Notes: a model not told the origin generated them from the sequence alone. Shown: positions 33,906-45,011, counted from the stretch's first letter. The stretch is 52,729 nucleotides of DNA from Pseudomonadota bacterium (GCA_026388255.1 JAPLKC010000082.1:1-52729); one strand, 5' to 3'. Translations and numbers: made by a program.

Positions 33906-34868
33906 TCAGTTTCCATCACCCGATGTCCGTTCCTCCGAGTACCGGAAGACCTCGACTATCGACATAAATAATGCCAATACAAGCGGTCCCATGATAAATC
34001 CTATAAAGCCGAACAGTTTTATGCCGCCGAGTATACTGAAAAAGATAACAAGAGTAGGCATCTTCATTTTGCCCTTAATTATGAGAGGTCTCAGGATGTT
34101 GTCTGCCATACTTATCCCGAATATACCGACAAGGACCAGAATAACGCCCTTGAGAAAAAGCCCCTGAAAAAAAAGGTAACCGGCTATGGGACCCCATACC
34201 ACAAGTGTACCCAATAACGGGATAAACGAGGTGATAAACATTGCCAACCCCCATACGACAGGAGAATGCACTCCAAGTAGAGATAGTGTAATCCCACCGA
34301 TCAATCCCTGGACTATTGCAACTGTAATTCCCCCGTAAATCGTTGATATAACGATGTCTCTCACCTGTTTCGTAAGTTTTTCCCTCTCTTTTTTTGAAAA
34401 CGGCATATAGCTGCTGAATTTCTCCAGAAATGCCGGGCCGTCTTCAAGAAAGAAAAAGGTAGACAGAAGCATAAAAACAAAATCTATTGCGGCTGTTGCA
34501 ACATTGCCTATTCCGCTTTTAATAATAACGATAGATTGCCTCCCCAGTTCGGATACGTTGTTTGTAATAGTATTTTGGAGATCTCCTTCCGACATATTTA
34601 ATAATGACAATATCTTATAAACAATCTTTCTTATGCCGGGGTGTTGAAGTATCTTGTCTATCGTATCAAACTTACCGGCTTTAATATACTCTATCAGGGA
34701 GTTCAATTCCTGGGTAAGCAGATAAGAAAAATAAGAGAAGGGGCCAAAGATCAAAAGGAGTATCATGCAAAGGGTAAAAAAAGAAGCTGCGTATTTCCAC
34801 TTCACTAACTTAAGGGAAAGGCTGTACAGTGGATAAAATACTATTGATAGCACAATGGCCCACGCCAC
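33906..34868 (-). CDS. AI-2E-family membrane permease
   Basis: From GTG 34868 the frame gives 320 residues with about seven hydrophobic segments, including GGITVAIVQGLIGGITLSLL and FIPLLGTLVVWGPIAGYL, typical of the AI-2E (YdiK/PerM) permeases. The frame is also open upstream to about 34964 and encodes a hydrophobic stretch (NIVLIFLVTVLGYLSYRIL) that matches the missing first helix of the family, but contains no ATG, GTG or TTG. A rare start codon near 34940-34964 behind the GGAG at the end of the ytxH gene is therefore likely. Substrate unknown. Confidence 0.8.
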   Translation of the reverse strand: MAWAIVLSIVFYPLYSLSLKLVKWKYAASFFTLCMILLLIFGPFSYFSYLLTQELNSLIEYIKAGKFDTIDKILQHPGIRKIVYKILSLLNMSEGDLQNTITNNVSELGRQSIVIIKSGIGNVATAAIDFVFMLLSTFFFLEDGPAFLEKFSSYMPFSKKEREKLTKQVRDIVISTIYGGITVAIVQGLIGGITLSLLGVHSPVVWGLAMFITSFIPLLGTLVVWGPIAGYLFFQGLFLKGVILVLVGIFGISMADNILRPLIIKGKMKMPTLVIFFSILGGIKLFGFIGFIMGPLVLALFMSIVEVFRYSEERTSGDGN

Positions 34869-34960
34869 GGCAGATAGAAAAGGTGCTAAAATCCTGTAGC
34901 TTAAATAACCCAGGACAGTAACAAGAAAAATTAAAACAATGTTATAAAATCTATTCGTTG

Positions 34961-35269
34961 CTACGCTGTTTTCTCCTTCTCTTTTTCGTACGCTTCCTTG
35001 CCGGCTTCTATAGCCGAACCGAAAATATTCTTCTCTTTTTCTATGAATTCCTTTCCTTTCTCCACTGCAGAAGTCGCCTTGCTTTTGGCCTCTTCAAAAT
35101 ATTCCTCTGTCCTTTTCTTTGCATCCTCTGCCAGATCTTTTATCATCTTTCTCGTTTCTTCACCTGCTTTAGGAGCTATCAGCAGTGCAATGCCTGCACC
35201 TACCAGCCCTCCCAGAAAAAATGAAAGGAGCATTGAACCAGCGCTAAAATCTTTTCCTTCCTCTGCCAT
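34961..35269 (-). CDS. YtxH-domain small membrane protein
   Basis: A 102-residue protein: one N-terminal membrane segment (MLLSFFLGGLVGAGIALLIAP) followed by KAGEETRKMIKDLAEDAK and a long amphipathic, Lys/Glu-rich helix, the YtxH architecture. It sits 19 bases after the DUF948 gene on the same strand, a pairing seen in many bacteria, probably membrane-anchored stress proteins. Its last bases contain the RBS of the AI-2E gene. Confidence 0.85.
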   Translation of the reverse strand: MAEEGKDFSAGSMLLSFFLGGLVGAGIALLIAPKAGEETRKMIKDLAEDAKKRTEEYFEEAKSKATSAVEKGKEFIEKEKNIFGSAIEAGKEAYEKEKEKTA

Positions 35270-35288
35270 ATGTTGTTCCTCCTCTTAA

Positions 35289-35681
35289 TTAGGCTTTTGC
35301 CTTTTTACTTAAAACACCTTTTACAATAGCTCCTATACCAGCTTTTATCCCTGCCTTTAAACCGGGTATACAAAAAAACGGGGATGAGGCCGCGCCACTC
35401 ACAAGCTTACTTACGTGCATTATATCCTTACCGACTTCTCTTACCGATGCCGAAAGAGTTCTTACATCTTCTGTAATAGCTGTTGCATTATCAGTCACGT
35501 TTCTCATGCTCTTCAGGCTCTTTCGTAGCTCCTCAAGCGTTGGATTCAGGCTATCTTCCGTGGTCTTCAAAAATTCCTTTATAGCCTTTACTGTTCCTCT
35601 TACCTCAATCATAACATAAACAAAGACACAGGCTGCTGCAACAATTGAGAGAGTTATTATACCAAAAAAGATGTTGCTCAT
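35289..35681 (-). CDS. DUF948-domain membrane-anchored protein
   Basis: A 130-residue protein with an N-terminal helix (FFGIITLSIVAAACVFVYVMI) and a heptad-rich coiled coil (residues ~28-90: TLEELRKSLKSMRNVTDNATAIT), as in DUF948, then a Gly/Ala tail. First gene of the small ytxH/AI-2E operon. Function unknown. Confidence 0.8.
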   Translation of the reverse strand: MSNIFFGIITLSIVAAACVFVYVMIEVRGTVKAIKEFLKTTEDSLNPTLEELRKSLKSMRNVTDNATAITEDVRTLSASVREVGKDIMHVSKLVSGAASSPFFCIPGLKAGIKAGIGAIVKGVLSKKAKA

Positions 35682-35778
35682 AATGATTCCCCCATAAATA
35701 TAATCCTTTTTACATTCCTTGTTTAATTATAACATTATCAGCAAATTTGTTAAGCAAAAAAATACGTGTTATTAATCT

Positions 35779-36996
35779 TTATGCCTTTTTCCTTAATATG
35801 AGCGAACCCACCGCACCAACAAGCGACACAATGGCAGAGAGGATAAATGCATTCGTAAATGTTCCCGTTGTATCCTTAATCCACCCTGCAATTGCCGGAC
35901 CCAACGCCTGCCCCACGCCGAAAAAAAGCGTGATAAAGCCAAGCCCTGCAGGTGCAAGTTTGCCTCCGACTGCATCACCTGCAGCGGCAGCCATAATGGT
36001 AGGTATTGAAAAGGCAGATATTCCGAATACAAAAGCAGAGAGGTAAAAACCGGCTTCAACTTTGTAAAAAGCGAAGATAAGATAAGATATTGTAAGGGTT
36101 ATATAGGCAAGCATTGAACCATATCTTCTTCCTAGGACATCAGATATGCTTCCCCACACAACACCGCAAAAAATGCTGAAGACGCCAAGCACGGCAAATA
36201 TCGCCCCTGATGTTGAGGGTGAAATCCCGATCTCTTTTGTTAAATATGCGATAAAAAATGTGAGGTATATGATATAAGAAAAGCCGTACATGAAATAGAC
36301 ACAGCCAAGCTTCCATATCTCGGGTTCTCTGATAATATCCTTCCATGCAGAAAAAAGTGTAACTTTGACCCCGCCTTTTTGTTCTTCATCACCCCCATAC
36401 ATGGAAAGTCCCTTTTCTTTCGGGTTGTTCCTTAAAAAAGCGTAACAGACAAAAGCAAGAACAAATACTGCAATCCCCATAAAAAACCAGGCATATCTCC
36501 ATCCATCGTGACCAAAATGTGTAATAACCGGTGGAATAATAACTCCTGACAGGAAAAGGCCAACACCTATTCCGCCTGAAACTATACCTGTTGCAAGCCC
36601 CCTGTTTTTTGCAGCAAACCAGGCAGCAGGCAATGCCATAATAGGGACGTAACTGCTGCCATTTCCTGCCCCTGCAAACAACCGCATGATAAAAGCAAAC
36701 AGGAACGATTCGGAGAAACCTGTTAAAAATAGGGCAATACCTATAATAATAAGGGATACAAAAACCACCCTCCTTACTCCGAAACGGGCTGCAAGAAAAC
36801 CGCCGATTATTGCAAGGGAAAGATAACCTATAAAATTTCCCGTTCCGATAAGACCAATCTGGGTATAATTAAGAGAGAGACCGTCCTTCATAGATGGCAG
36901 TATGACAGAATATGACATCCTGCCAAACCCATGGGCAAGGATTGTTACAAGAGTTCCTGTAAATGCAATAATCCATGCATAATGTTTTTTATTCAT
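35779..36996 (-). CDS. Major facilitator superfamily transporter
   Basis: A 405-residue, 12-helix MFS permease of the oxalate/formate-antiporter-like or YbfB type. The loop 2-3 motif region reads GFLAARFGVRRVVF and its mirror is GSISDVLGRRYGSML; a central loop (NNPKEKGLSMYGGDEEQKG) splits the two halves. Start at ATG 36996 (GGAGG 9 bases upstream), not 37020. Substrate unknown; import or export of an organic acid is typical. Confidence 0.85.
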   Translation of the reverse strand: MNKKHYAWIIAFTGTLVTILAHGFGRMSYSVILPSMKDGLSLNYTQIGLIGTGNFIGYLSLAIIGGFLAARFGVRRVVFVSLIIIGIALFLTGFSESFLFAFIMRLFAGAGNGSSYVPIMALPAAWFAAKNRGLATGIVSGGIGVGLFLSGVIIPPVITHFGHDGWRYAWFFMGIAVFVLAFVCYAFLRNNPKEKGLSMYGGDEEQKGGVKVTLFSAWKDIIREPEIWKLGCVYFMYGFSYIIYLTFFIAYLTKEIGISPSTSGAIFAVLGVFSIFCGVVWGSISDVLGRRYGSMLAYITLTISYLIFAFYKVEAGFYLSAFVFGISAFSIPTIMAAAAGDAVGGKLAPAGLGFITLFFGVGQALGPAIAGWIKDTTGTFTNAFILSAIVSLVGAVGSLILRKKA

Positions 36997-37045
36997 ATCT
37001 CGATCCCTCCTCTTTTTCATTCTTAAATTTCATCATTAATTTCCG

Positions 37046-37765
37046 TCAACTTTCTTCTCTCAACTCTATCGTTTCAACCTTAACCTTGGCAAGACCTTTT
37101 TTATAAAAACCAAGTTTCTTTGCAGCACCGGAAGAAACATCAATGATCCTGTTGACAGAATCCGGATTACGATCACTGGGAAAGGGTCCCCGATCATTCA
37201 CTCTCACAATGATTGAGCGGTTGTTCTCCAAATTGGTAACCTTGACATGAGTCGGCAGGGGCAGATACTTATGCGCCGCCGTCAGCCACTCCGGGTTAAA
37301 AACCTCGCCATTGGCAGTCATACGGCCTCCTTTTTGCCGCACAGTTTCATAGCCATACCACGATGCTATACCCGTTTCTTCATAAGAGGTGGATTGTTCA
37401 ACAGACATGGGATAATATTTTCTGCCTTTAACGGTATAGGGTGCATTTTTTACCCGGTCATGGCGAATGGCCTCTTTGGGAGGCAGGCCGTCGATGCTGT
37501 CAATATCCTCGTTAACAAGTGCCCAGTCAAGGGGCGCCTTTACTACCGTGAAGGTAAAGGCCCCAATATTGTATATGATTTTCGTTGTGCCCGCAGTGAG
37601 ATTATAGGTTCCTTTTACCACATAATAGGTGCCCTTTACGGTTCCCTTGACTACATTGTATGGGGCTGTAATAGCCCAGCAACCTCCAAGGATAAGGCAG
37701 GAAAAGAACATTAACGCAACAAACATGCAATGTCGCTTAACCCTGAAGTTTAACATACCTTGCAT
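37046..37765 (-). CDS. rlpA: RlpA-like septal/peptidoglycan lipoprotein with DPBB domain
   Basis: About 239 residues from ATG 37765 (AGGA 8 bases upstream). Signal sequence with lipobox LILGGC, then a family-unusual repetitive linker (NVVKGTVKGTYYVVKGTYNL). The C-terminal double-psi beta-barrel is clear: GIASWYGYETV, GRMTANGE, LTAAHKYLPLPTHVKVTNL, VRVNDRGPF and IIDVSSGAAKKLGF, including the catalytic-type Asp and His of lytic transglycosylases. No SPOR domain. Outer-membrane lipoprotein acting on denuded glycan is the family role. Confidence 0.88.
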   Translation of the reverse strand: MQGMLNFRVKRHCMFVALMFFSCLILGGCWAITAPYNVVKGTVKGTYYVVKGTYNLTAGTTKIIYNIGAFTFTVVKAPLDWALVNEDIDSIDGLPPKEAIRHDRVKNAPYTVKGRKYYPMSVEQSTSYEETGIASWYGYETVRQKGGRMTANGEVFNPEWLTAAHKYLPLPTHVKVTNLENNRSIIVRVNDRGPFPSDRNPDSVNRIIDVSSGAAKKLGFYKKGLAKVKVETIELREES

Positions 37766-38027
37766 TGAAGTAATCCTGATCATTGTTAAAACATAGAGTA
37801 TCATATTTATATGTTCAATAAAATAATTCCAAATAATATAGCGCAAGCAATTATTTCATAGTTTGTAATCAGATATTTCAGCCTTTTTCAGCAATATTGT
37901 TTATTTTTCTTGAATTAGAGTAAGATATGTCATATTTATTATTTGGCGCATGTAGGAGAATATAATCCATAAAATACTCGCCTCATAATGAATAACAAAT
38001 TGTTAAGAAATAAATGGAGAAGAAAGA

Positions 38028-39317
38028 ATGACAAAACACAGGATGACACTCATCGCATTAGTCATGATAGCACTCCTCTTTACAGCAACTATGGCTCATG
38101 CAAAGGTATATCTTGATATTTTCGGGAAGAGCTTTAAGAAAATAACAATAGGCGTACCGCCTTTTAAAGACGAAAATATAGACAGGTCAAGGATGGACAT
38201 GAGCGAACTTTTGAATAAAGACCTTGATATGTCCGGGTTTTTCATTGTAGCCCCACAATCTTTAATGGACAAGGAGCTTACCGATGAAGGTATTGAAAAA
38301 CAGGAAATAAAATTCAGTAATTGGAAATCGATCGGTATTGAACTGCTATGCAAAGGGAAAATTCAGAAAATAAACGATGATCTGGTACTCGAAGCATTTG
38401 TTTACGATACGCTCGACGGAGCTTTAATGCTTGCAAAACGCTATAGAACTAAGACAGAAGATTGGAGAAAAATCGTTCATAGGCTGGCAGACGATATCAT
38501 GCTCGCCATTACCGGTGAAAAAGGCATTATGAGTTCAAAGATCGTCTTTGCCTCGGGAGGCAAAAACCGGAAAGATATTTATATGGCTGATATTGACGGA
38601 TCTAACCTGAAAAGGCTGACAAACTACCGGAATATTACATTATCCCCCTCAATATCCCCTAACGGCAGGTATCTTGCATATACTTCATACAAGGAAGGCA
38701 AGCCCAACCTTTATATTATGGACATTGAGAAAAACAAAGAGGTATACACGGACCGGGCAGATGGGATGAAGACCGGAACAGCATGGATAGGGGATACAAC
38801 CTTCGGATACTCACATACTTCGGGGAGGTATTCAACTATATATACACTTAATGTTGAAAATAAGGATAAAAATACTGTTCAGAGAAACGACGGGATAGCA
38901 ACATCACCGTCTTTGACACAAGATGGTACAAAAATGGTTTTTGTGTCCGATATGCACGGGTCCGCCCAGATTTTTATAAAAGATTTGCCTTCCGGCAGCC
39001 CAAAAAGGCTGACATATTCAGGCACCTACAATACTTCACCGGCTTTATCGCCAAAGGGCGACCTGATCGTTTTTGTTGCCAAGTTCGAGGGGGCTTTCGA
39101 GATATGCACAATGAATCTTGATGGTTCAAACCAGCGCGTTTTAACAGTCGGCGGCATAAACGATTCCCCCCAATTTTCACCATGCGGAAGGTATATCATA
39201 TACTCGTCAAATAAGGGTGGGAAATATAATATATATTTAATGCTATCCAATGGTGAAAACAAGAAAATGCTGAAATTTACCGACGGCGAAGAGACGCAAC
39301 CCAAATTTGCACCGTAA
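38028..39317 (+). CDS. tolB: Tol-Pal system periplasmic protein TolB
   Basis: A 429-residue protein: signal peptide ending TMAHA, N-terminal TolB domain (ITIGVPPFKDE ... LNKDLDMSGFF), and a C-terminal beta-propeller with repeats of the form DGSNLKRLT / SPSISPNGRYLAYTS / SPALSPKGDLIVFVA. It binds Pal beneath the outer membrane for envelope constriction. RBS GGAGAAG. tolQRA are not in this window, so tolB-pal-cpoB is a separate sub-operon here. Confidence 0.95.
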   Translation: MTKHRMTLIALVMIALLFTATMAHAKVYLDIFGKSFKKITIGVPPFKDENIDRSRMDMSELLNKDLDMSGFFIVAPQSLMDKELTDEGIEKQEIKFSNWKSIGIELLCKGKIQKINDDLVLEAFVYDTLDGALMLAKRYRTKTEDWRKIVHRLADDIMLAITGEKGIMSSKIVFASGGKNRKDIYMADIDGSNLKRLTNYRNITLSPSISPNGRYLAYTSYKEGKPNLYIMDIEKNKEVYTDRADGMKTGTAWIGDTTFGYSHTSGRYSTIYTLNVENKDKNTVQRNDGIATSPSLTQDGTKMVFVSDMHGSAQIFIKDLPSGSPKRLTYSGTYNTSPALSPKGDLIVFVAKFEGAFEICTMNLDGSNQRVLTVGGINDSPQFSPCGRYIIYSSNKGGKYNIYLMLSNGENKKMLKFTDGEETQPKFAP

Positions 39318-39323
39318 ATAAAT

Positions 39324-39352
39324 ACAGGTCTTATGGGATACATAAAACCTGT
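39324..39352 (+). promoter_or_regulatory. tolB-pal intergenic hairpin
   Basis: ACAGGT (39324-39329) pairs with ACCTGT (39347-39352), with inner TTATG/CATAA pairs. No T tract, so an mRNA-processing or attenuation hairpin inside the operon is more likely than a full terminator. Confidence 0.5.
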
Positions 39353-39376
39353 CCGTCAACATGAGAAGGAGGCAAC

Positions 39377-39937
39377 ATGAAATATTTAACAATTTTTTTT
39401 GCTTTTGCAATCTTAATAAGTTATGGGTGCGCCCAAAAAGCAGTCCAGCTATCGCCGACAGAGCAGAAACAGGTCCAGGCACTTCAGAGAGGAGAGGATA
39501 TACTTAAAGATCGCAATAAAAAAACGGATATTACCGAAGAAGAGCTTGCACGAAGAGATAAAGCAAGAGAATGGTCACTTGAAGAAATTAAGAAAAGCTC
39601 TCCTCTCAAAGATATTTATTTTGAATTTGACAGCTACATAATCAAATCAGACTACTTTCCAAAATTAAACGAGATTGGGAATTGGTTGAAACAATACAAG
39701 AACATAAAAGTAACCATTGAAGGGCATTGCGACGAAAGAGGAACTATTGAATATAACCTTGCCCTTGGCCAAAAAAGGGCCGAGGTAGTAAAAAACTATC
39801 TGATTAAACTGGGTGTGGAAGAAGCAAGCATCAAGGCAATATCTTTCGGGAAAGAGCTTCCCGCTGATTCAAGTCATGGAGAAGATGCCTGGGCAAAAAA
39901 CAGACGGGCAAGCTTTAGAATTGATCAAAAGGGGTAG
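39377..39937 (+). CDS. pal: Peptidoglycan-associated lipoprotein Pal
   Basis: A 186-residue lipoprotein: short signal peptide with lipobox ISYGC (Cys18), a helical linker, then an OmpA-like domain with YFEFDSYII, VTIEGHCDERGTIEYNLALG and RRASF. The diaminopimelate-binding Asp and Arg are present in CDERG and NRRA. GAGAAGGAGG precedes the ATG. Typical length and order after tolB. Confidence 0.95.
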   Translation: MKYLTIFFAFAILISYGCAQKAVQLSPTEQKQVQALQRGEDILKDRNKKTDITEEELARRDKAREWSLEEIKKSSPLKDIYFEFDSYIIKSDYFPKLNEIGNWLKQYKNIKVTIEGHCDERGTIEYNLALGQKRAEVVKNYLIKLGVEEASIKAISFGKELPADSSHGEDAWAKNRRASFRIDQKG

Positions 39938-39940
39938 ATT

Positions 39941-40813
39941 ATGGGAACATCATTAAATAAAATTTTGGATGTCGGATGTCGGATGTTGGATTCGAAAAAA
40001 CAAAAAACATCATTCCTTTCCTGCAAGCTCTCACCTTTCACCTTTCATCTTCTCTTTTTTAGCATCGTTTTCACAATTACCCTTTCTCTGTTCGGTTGTG
40101 CCTCAACAGACGAAATAACAATACTGAAAAGCAACATAATTTCAATATCAAACGATCTTAACCAACTCAAGGGTGAAACAAATACTAAATTGTTCGCTAT
40201 TGCAAAAGAACAGGAAAGCTTGAGGAAGCAGCTTATGGGAGTGTCCACATCAGTTGAAAACAGAGATGATAAAAACCGGACATTATTAGGGAGGATTGAA
40301 GAACTGGACCATCAGCTTCAGACATATTGGAAAGACACCAAAGCAGAGATTAGTGCATTAAAAACCGGAAACGTCAAGCCGCCGATCATAGATAATCCAA
40401 CACAGACATCAATTATTAAGGAAATTGTTGATCCGAAATATGAAACCACATACAAAGAAGCCTTTGATAAATTTCAGCAAGGCGCTTACGAAGAGGCAGC
40501 CGTCAAATTTTCAGATTTTATCAATGTCTATCCTGGAACACCCCTCATTTCAAATGCATACTACTGGCTGGGAGAAAGCTATCTGAATCTTAAAAACTAT
40601 GAGAAAGCAATTGTCAACTTCCAGGAAGTGATTGATAAATACCCCAAGAGCGACAAGGCCTCAAGGGCGCTTCTATCACAGGCAGAAGCCTTCGGCATCA
40701 TTAAAGACCCAAAGAGTTCTAAAACCGTCCTGAAGAAGGTCATAGAACTCTATCCGAAAACAGAAGAGGCTGCTATAGCAGAGAGAAAATTAAGAAACCT
40801 CGGCCTCAGGTAA
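39941..40813 (+). CDS. cpoB: Cell division coordinator CpoB (YbgF) with lipobox
   Basis: A 290-residue protein. Residues 50-130 form a coiled-coil trimer region, and 165-290 hold three TPR repeats ([51 protein letters not shown]). A hydrophobic segment near residue 35-50 ends in a lipobox (SLFGC), so it is likely a lipoprotein. The ~30 residues before it ([19 protein letters not shown]) are encoded by tandem DNA words (GGATGTC) and look like an insertion. RBS AAGGGG. Its last 24 bases overlap the end of rpoC on the other strand. Confidence 0.85.
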   Translation: MGTSLNKILDVGCRMLDSKKQKTSFLSCKLSPFTFHLLFFSIVFTITLSLFGCASTDEITILKSNIISISNDLNQLKGETNTKLFAIAKEQESLRKQLMGVSTSVENRDDKNRTLLGRIEELDHQLQTYWKDTKAEISALKTGNVKPPIIDNPTQTSIIKEIVDPKYETTYKEAFDKFQQGAYEEAAVKFSDFINVYPGTPLISNAYYWLGESYLNLKNYEKAIVNFQEVIDKYPKSDKASRALLSQAEAFGIIKDPKSSKTVLKKVIELYPKTEEAAIAERKLRNLGLR

Positions 40814-43800
40814 TTTTTCCGTGTCCTCGTCCAGCTTTTCAAGAACGGCCATATCATAGTTTTTGTATCTTGAATAGCCTGTTCCGGCAGGGATGATTCT
40901 TCCCATAATCACGTTCTCCTTCAGTCCTCTCAGGTAATCCACCCGCCCTTCTATTGCGGCCTGCGTGAGAACCTTCGTAGTATCCTGAAAACTTGCTGCC
41001 GAGATAAAACTGTCCGTAATAAGAGATGCCTTTGTAATCCCTAAAAATAGCGGCTCTGCTTTGGCAGGTTTTCCACCTGTTTCCAAAACCCGTTTGTTTT
41101 CTTCTTCAAATACCCACCATTCAACAGGCTCATCAATGATGAAATTCGTATCACCCACATCTCTTATCCTTACCCTCTTAAGCATCTGCCTTACGATAAT
41201 TTCTATATGCTTGTCATTTATCTTCACGCCCTGCAGCTGATAAACCTCTTGGATCTCGTCTACAAGGTAACGGGCAAGGGCTTTGATGCCGAGTATGCGG
41301 AGCACATCGTGAGGACTTACCGGACCGTCCATCAACGGTTCTCCTGCCTTAACATAATCCCCTTCATGGACAACTATATGTTTACCTCTCGGGATTATAT
41401 ATTTTATCGGCTCGCCTCTTTCGGGTTTTACGAATATCTCCCTTTTGCCCTTTGTGGTCTTACCGAAGGAAACAAACCCGTTTACCTCGGCTACCGTTGC
41501 ATTTTCTTTCGGTCTTCTTGCCTCAAAAAGTTCTGCAACCCTTGGGAGACCGCCGGTAATATCCTTTGTCTTAGTAGTTTCTCGCGGTATTTTCGACACA
41601 ACATCGCCTGCGTGGATTTCATCTCCTTCATTTACAATAATATGCGCTCCGATAGGCAAAATATAACGGGCAGGACTCGTGCTGCCGGGTATATTAATCG
41701 TTTTGCCCTTATCATCCTTTATTGATATGCGTGGCCGCAGGTCCTGATCCCTTGGCTCCATAACGACTCTGTAAGAAAGCCCAGATATCTCGTCTTTGCT
41801 CTCCTGCATCGTCACACCTTCAACAATATCCCCAAATTTGATTTTTCCGGATACCTCCGAAAGAATCGGAATTGTATAAGGATCCCATTCGGCCAGAATC
41901 TGGCCTTCCTTGATATACTGTCCTTTTTCCTTTATTTCAGCAAAGTCGGGTTGTATGGTGCCTTCAATATTACCATAAACAAGCCTGGCTCCATATATGA
42001 CGGCATATCTTTCTCTTTCCCTGCCTGCTTCATCTACAATAGAAATCTCGCCGTTTCTGTTCATCACAACAGGAACGCCTTCCCTGTTATTTACTAACTT
42101 TACATTTAATAACTTTACATACCCGTCATTTCTTGCTTCTAAGGTAGATTGCTCTACCCTTCGGGATGCCGCCCCACCGATATGGAATGTTCTCATTGTA
42201 AGCTGTGTCCCCGGTTCCCCGATAGATTGGGCAGCAACAATGCCTACCGCCTCGCCGATGCTTACAAGACGGCCTCGTGCAAGATCTCTTCCGTAACAAA
42301 GCACACAGATGCCGCGCTTTGATCTGCAGGTAAGAGCAGAACGGATCTTTATCTTTTCAAAGCTGGCTTCCTCGATCTTCTTCAGGTGTTCTTCGCGAAT
42401 CTCTTCATTTCTTCTAACTATAATCTCTCCGTCAGGGTCTTTCAGGTCTTCAAGCACGACCCTTCCGAGGACCCTCGTATCAAGACGTTCAATTACCTCA
42501 CCGCCTTCTATCAGCGAACCGACTTCTATTCCGTCAAAAGTACCGCAGTCATGTTCCGATACCACCACATCCTGGGAAGCATCAACAAGCCTCCTAGTGA
42601 GATATCCTGAATTTGCCGTCTTGAGGGCAGTATCGGCCAGGCCTTTCCGTGCGCCATGGGTGGATATAAAGTACTGTTGAACGGTTAATCCTTCTCTAAA
42701 ATTACTCGTAATCGGCGTTTCAATAATCTCGCCGGAAGGCGTTGCCATAAGCCCCCTCATACCCGCAAGCTGTCTAATCTGCTGAGCGTTGCCTCTTGCA
42801 CCGGAATTTGCCATTATAAATATAGGGTTCAGGCTATTCTGATATTCTACCTTTCCGTCAGGACTTATAACCTTTTCAGTACCAAGTTCCCTCATAAGCT
42901 CATCTGCAATTCTTTCGGTTACATCCGCCCATATATCGATAACCTTATTATATCGCTCACCATCGGTAATCAACCCTTCAGCATACTGTTTCTGAACAAT
43001 GCGAACTTCATCGTATGCCTTTTCAATAAGCTCCTGTTTGTTAGCTGGAACTATCATATCGTCTATCGAGATGGAAATGCCGCCCATTGTTGCATAATAA
43101 AAACCCAGATCTTTTAATCTATCGGAAAGGATTACCGTACCCTTCTCCCCGGCTACCCGGTAACATTTATCAACAAGCTGGGCTATTGTTTTCTTGTCCA
43201 TCACCTTGTTGATCAGTTCAAACATTTCGTTCATAATCAACGTTCGCTGATCTGCATTGAGTTCCATCAGGGCATTTTCAATAACATCCCTCAATATGAC
43301 CCTACCGACAGTTGTATCAATAAGCTTTCCTCCGTCCAATCTCACCTTTATCCGTGCGTGCAAATCCATTTCCCCGCAGTCATAGGCAATGTTCACCTCC
43401 TCGGGATCAGCAAATATTTTCCCTTCACCTTTTACATACTTTCTTTCGATCGTTAGATAGTAAAGACCGAGTACAATATCCTGCGTGGGAACGATAATAG
43501 GCTTCCCGTTTGCAGGCGAAAGAATATTGTTCGTTGACATCATGAGTACCCGCGCTTCAGTCTGCGCCTCAATCGAAAGCGGGATATGAACCGCCATCTG
43601 GTCTCCGTCAAAATCAGCATTATAGGCTGTGCATACAAGAGGATGCAACTGGATTGCCTTTCCGTCAATAAGTTGCGGTTCAAAGGCTTGAATCCCAAGC
43701 CGGTGTAATGTTGGAGCCCTGTTTAAAAGCACAGGGTGTTCCTTTATCGCCTCTTCAAGGACATCCCAGACCTCGGGCCTCTCTTTTTCAACAATCTTTT

Positions 43801-44992
43801 TTGCGTTCTTAATTGTTGTAGCAAACCCTTTCTTTATCAATCTGTTATACACAAAGGGTTTGAAAAGCTCCAGAGCCATGGATTTAGGGAGACCACACTG
43901 GTGGAGCCTCAAATGAGGGCCTACTACAATAACAGACCTGCCGGAGTAGTCTACCCTTTTCCCAAGAAGGTTCTGGCGGAATCTTCCCTGTTTACCCCGG
44001 AGCATATCACTCAAAGACTTAAGAGGTCTCTTGCTTGCCCCTGTGACAACACGTCCACGCTTTGAATTATCAAAAAGCGCATCAACTGCCTCCTGGAGCA
44101 TCCTTTTTTCGTTCCGTATAATAATTTCCGGTGCATTCAGCTCCATTAATCTTTTCAGTCTGTTGTTCCTGTTTATCACTCTTCTGTAAAGGTCATTCAA
44201 GTCTGAAGTTGCAAACCTTCCACCGTCCAGAGGAACAAGAGGCCGAAGCTCCGGTGGAAGCACCGGGACAATATCGAGTATCATCCATTCAGGCTTTACT
44301 TTTGAAACCCTGAATGCATCCACTACCTTAAGTCTTCTCGCAAGCTTCTTCTTCTTTGCCTCGCTTGCCGTATCACGCATATCAATCCTGAGTGTCTTTG
44401 TAAGTTCCTCTACATCTATTTTCTTCAAGCATTCTCGCATTGCCTCGGCGCCTATTCCGCCTACAAATGTATCACCATACTTTCCCTTTGCCTCTATATA
44501 TTTCTCCTCATTCATCAATTCACAAAATTCATATGGAGATGAACCGGGTTCAATGACAATATACATCTCAAAATAGAGAACTCTTTCTACTTCCTTTATC
44601 GTTAATTCAAGTAAGGTTCCGATCTTACTCGGCATACTCTTCAAAAACCAGATATGTGCAACAGGACATGCGAGTTTTATATGTCCCATTCTTTCTCTTC
44701 TCACCTTTGACTGAATGACTTCTACCCCGCATTTTTCACAAATAATACCTCTGTGTTTCATTCTCTTATATTTTCCACAGATGCATTCATAATCCTTTAC
44801 AGGACCAAATATCTTGGCGCAGAATAGTCCGTCCTTCTCCGGCTTAAAAGTCCGGTAATTGATTGTTTCAGGCTTTTTTACCTCGCCACAGGACCATTTT
44901 TCAATGATTTCCGGAGATGCAAGCGATAACCTGATAGCTGCATATCCCAAAGGGTCTTTCTGTTTTTCAAAAACCTTATAGTAATCTTCCAA
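40790..44992 (-). CDS. rpoC: RNA polymerase beta' subunit
   Basis: 1400 residues, full length. Start is TTG at 44992 with GGAGGT 6 bases upstream. N-terminal zinc site [19 protein letters not shown], clamp, active-site [12 protein letters not shown] binding the catalytic Mg, bridge/trigger helices around [11 protein letters not shown], second zinc site ([14 protein letters not shown]), and [18 protein letters not shown]. Convergent overlap of 24 bp with cpoB leaves no room for a terminator between the two stops. Confidence 0.98.
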   Translation of the reverse strand: MEDYYKVFEKQKDPLGYAAIRLSLASPEIIEKWSCGEVKKPETINYRTFKPEKDGLFCAKIFGPVKDYECICGKYKRMKHRGIICEKCGVEVIQSKVRRERMGHIKLACPVAHIWFLKSMPSKIGTLLELTIKEVERVLYFEMYIVIEPGSSPYEFCELMNEEKYIEAKGKYGDTFVGGIGAEAMRECLKKIDVEELTKTLRIDMRDTASEAKKKKLARRLKVVDAFRVSKVKPEWMILDIVPVLPPELRPLVPLDGGRFATSDLNDLYRRVINRNNRLKRLMELNAPEIIIRNEKRMLQEAVDALFDNSKRGRVVTGASKRPLKSLSDMLRGKQGRFRQNLLGKRVDYSGRSVIVVGPHLRLHQCGLPKSMALELFKPFVYNRLIKKGFATTIKNAKKIVEKERPEVWDVLEEAIKEHPVLLNRAPTLHRLGIQAFEPQLIDGKAIQLHPLVCTAYNADFDGDQMAVHIPLSIEAQTEARVLMMSTNNILSPANGKPIIVPTQDIVLGLYYLTIERKYVKGEGKIFADPEEVNIAYDCGEMDLHARIKVRLDGGKLIDTTVGRVILRDVIENALMELNADQRTLIMNEMFELINKVMDKKTIAQLVDKCYRVAGEKGTVILSDRLKDLGFYYATMGGISISIDDMIVPANKQELIEKAYDEVRIVQKQYAEGLITDGERYNKVIDIWADVTERIADELMRELGTEKVISPDGKVEYQNSLNPIFIMANSGARGNAQQIRQLAGMRGLMATPSGEIIETPITSNFREGLTVQQYFISTHGARKGLADTALKTANSGYLTRRLVDASQDVVVSEHDCGTFDGIEVGSLIEGGEVIERLDTRVLGRVVLEDLKDPDGEIIVRRNEEIREEHLKKIEEASFEKIKIRSALTCRSKRGICVLCYGRDLARGRLVSIGEAVGIVAAQSIGEPGTQLTMRTFHIGGAASRRVEQSTLEARNDGYVKLLNVKLVNNREGVPVVMNRNGEISIVDEAGRERERYAVIYGARLVYGNIEGTIQPDFAEIKEKGQYIKEGQILAEWDPYTIPILSEVSGKIKFGDIVEGVTMQESKDEISGLSYRVVMEPRDQDLRPRISIKDDKGKTINIPGSTSPARYILPIGAHIIVNEGDEIHAGDVVSKIPRETTKTKDITGGLPRVAELFEARRPKENATVAEVNGFVSFGKTTKGKREIFVKPERGEPIKYIIPRGKHIVVHEGDYVKAGEPLMDGPVSPHDVLRILGIKALARYLVDEIQEVYQLQGVKINDKHIEIIVRQMLKRVRIRDVGDTNFIIDEPVEWWVFEEENKRVLETGGKPAKAEPLFLGITKASLITDSFISAASFQDTTKVLTQAAIEGRVDYLRGLKENVIMGRIIPAGTGYSRYKNYDMAVLEKLDEDTEKLPEAEVS

Positions 44993-45011
44993 TCTTATAC
45001 CTCCGTATAAA

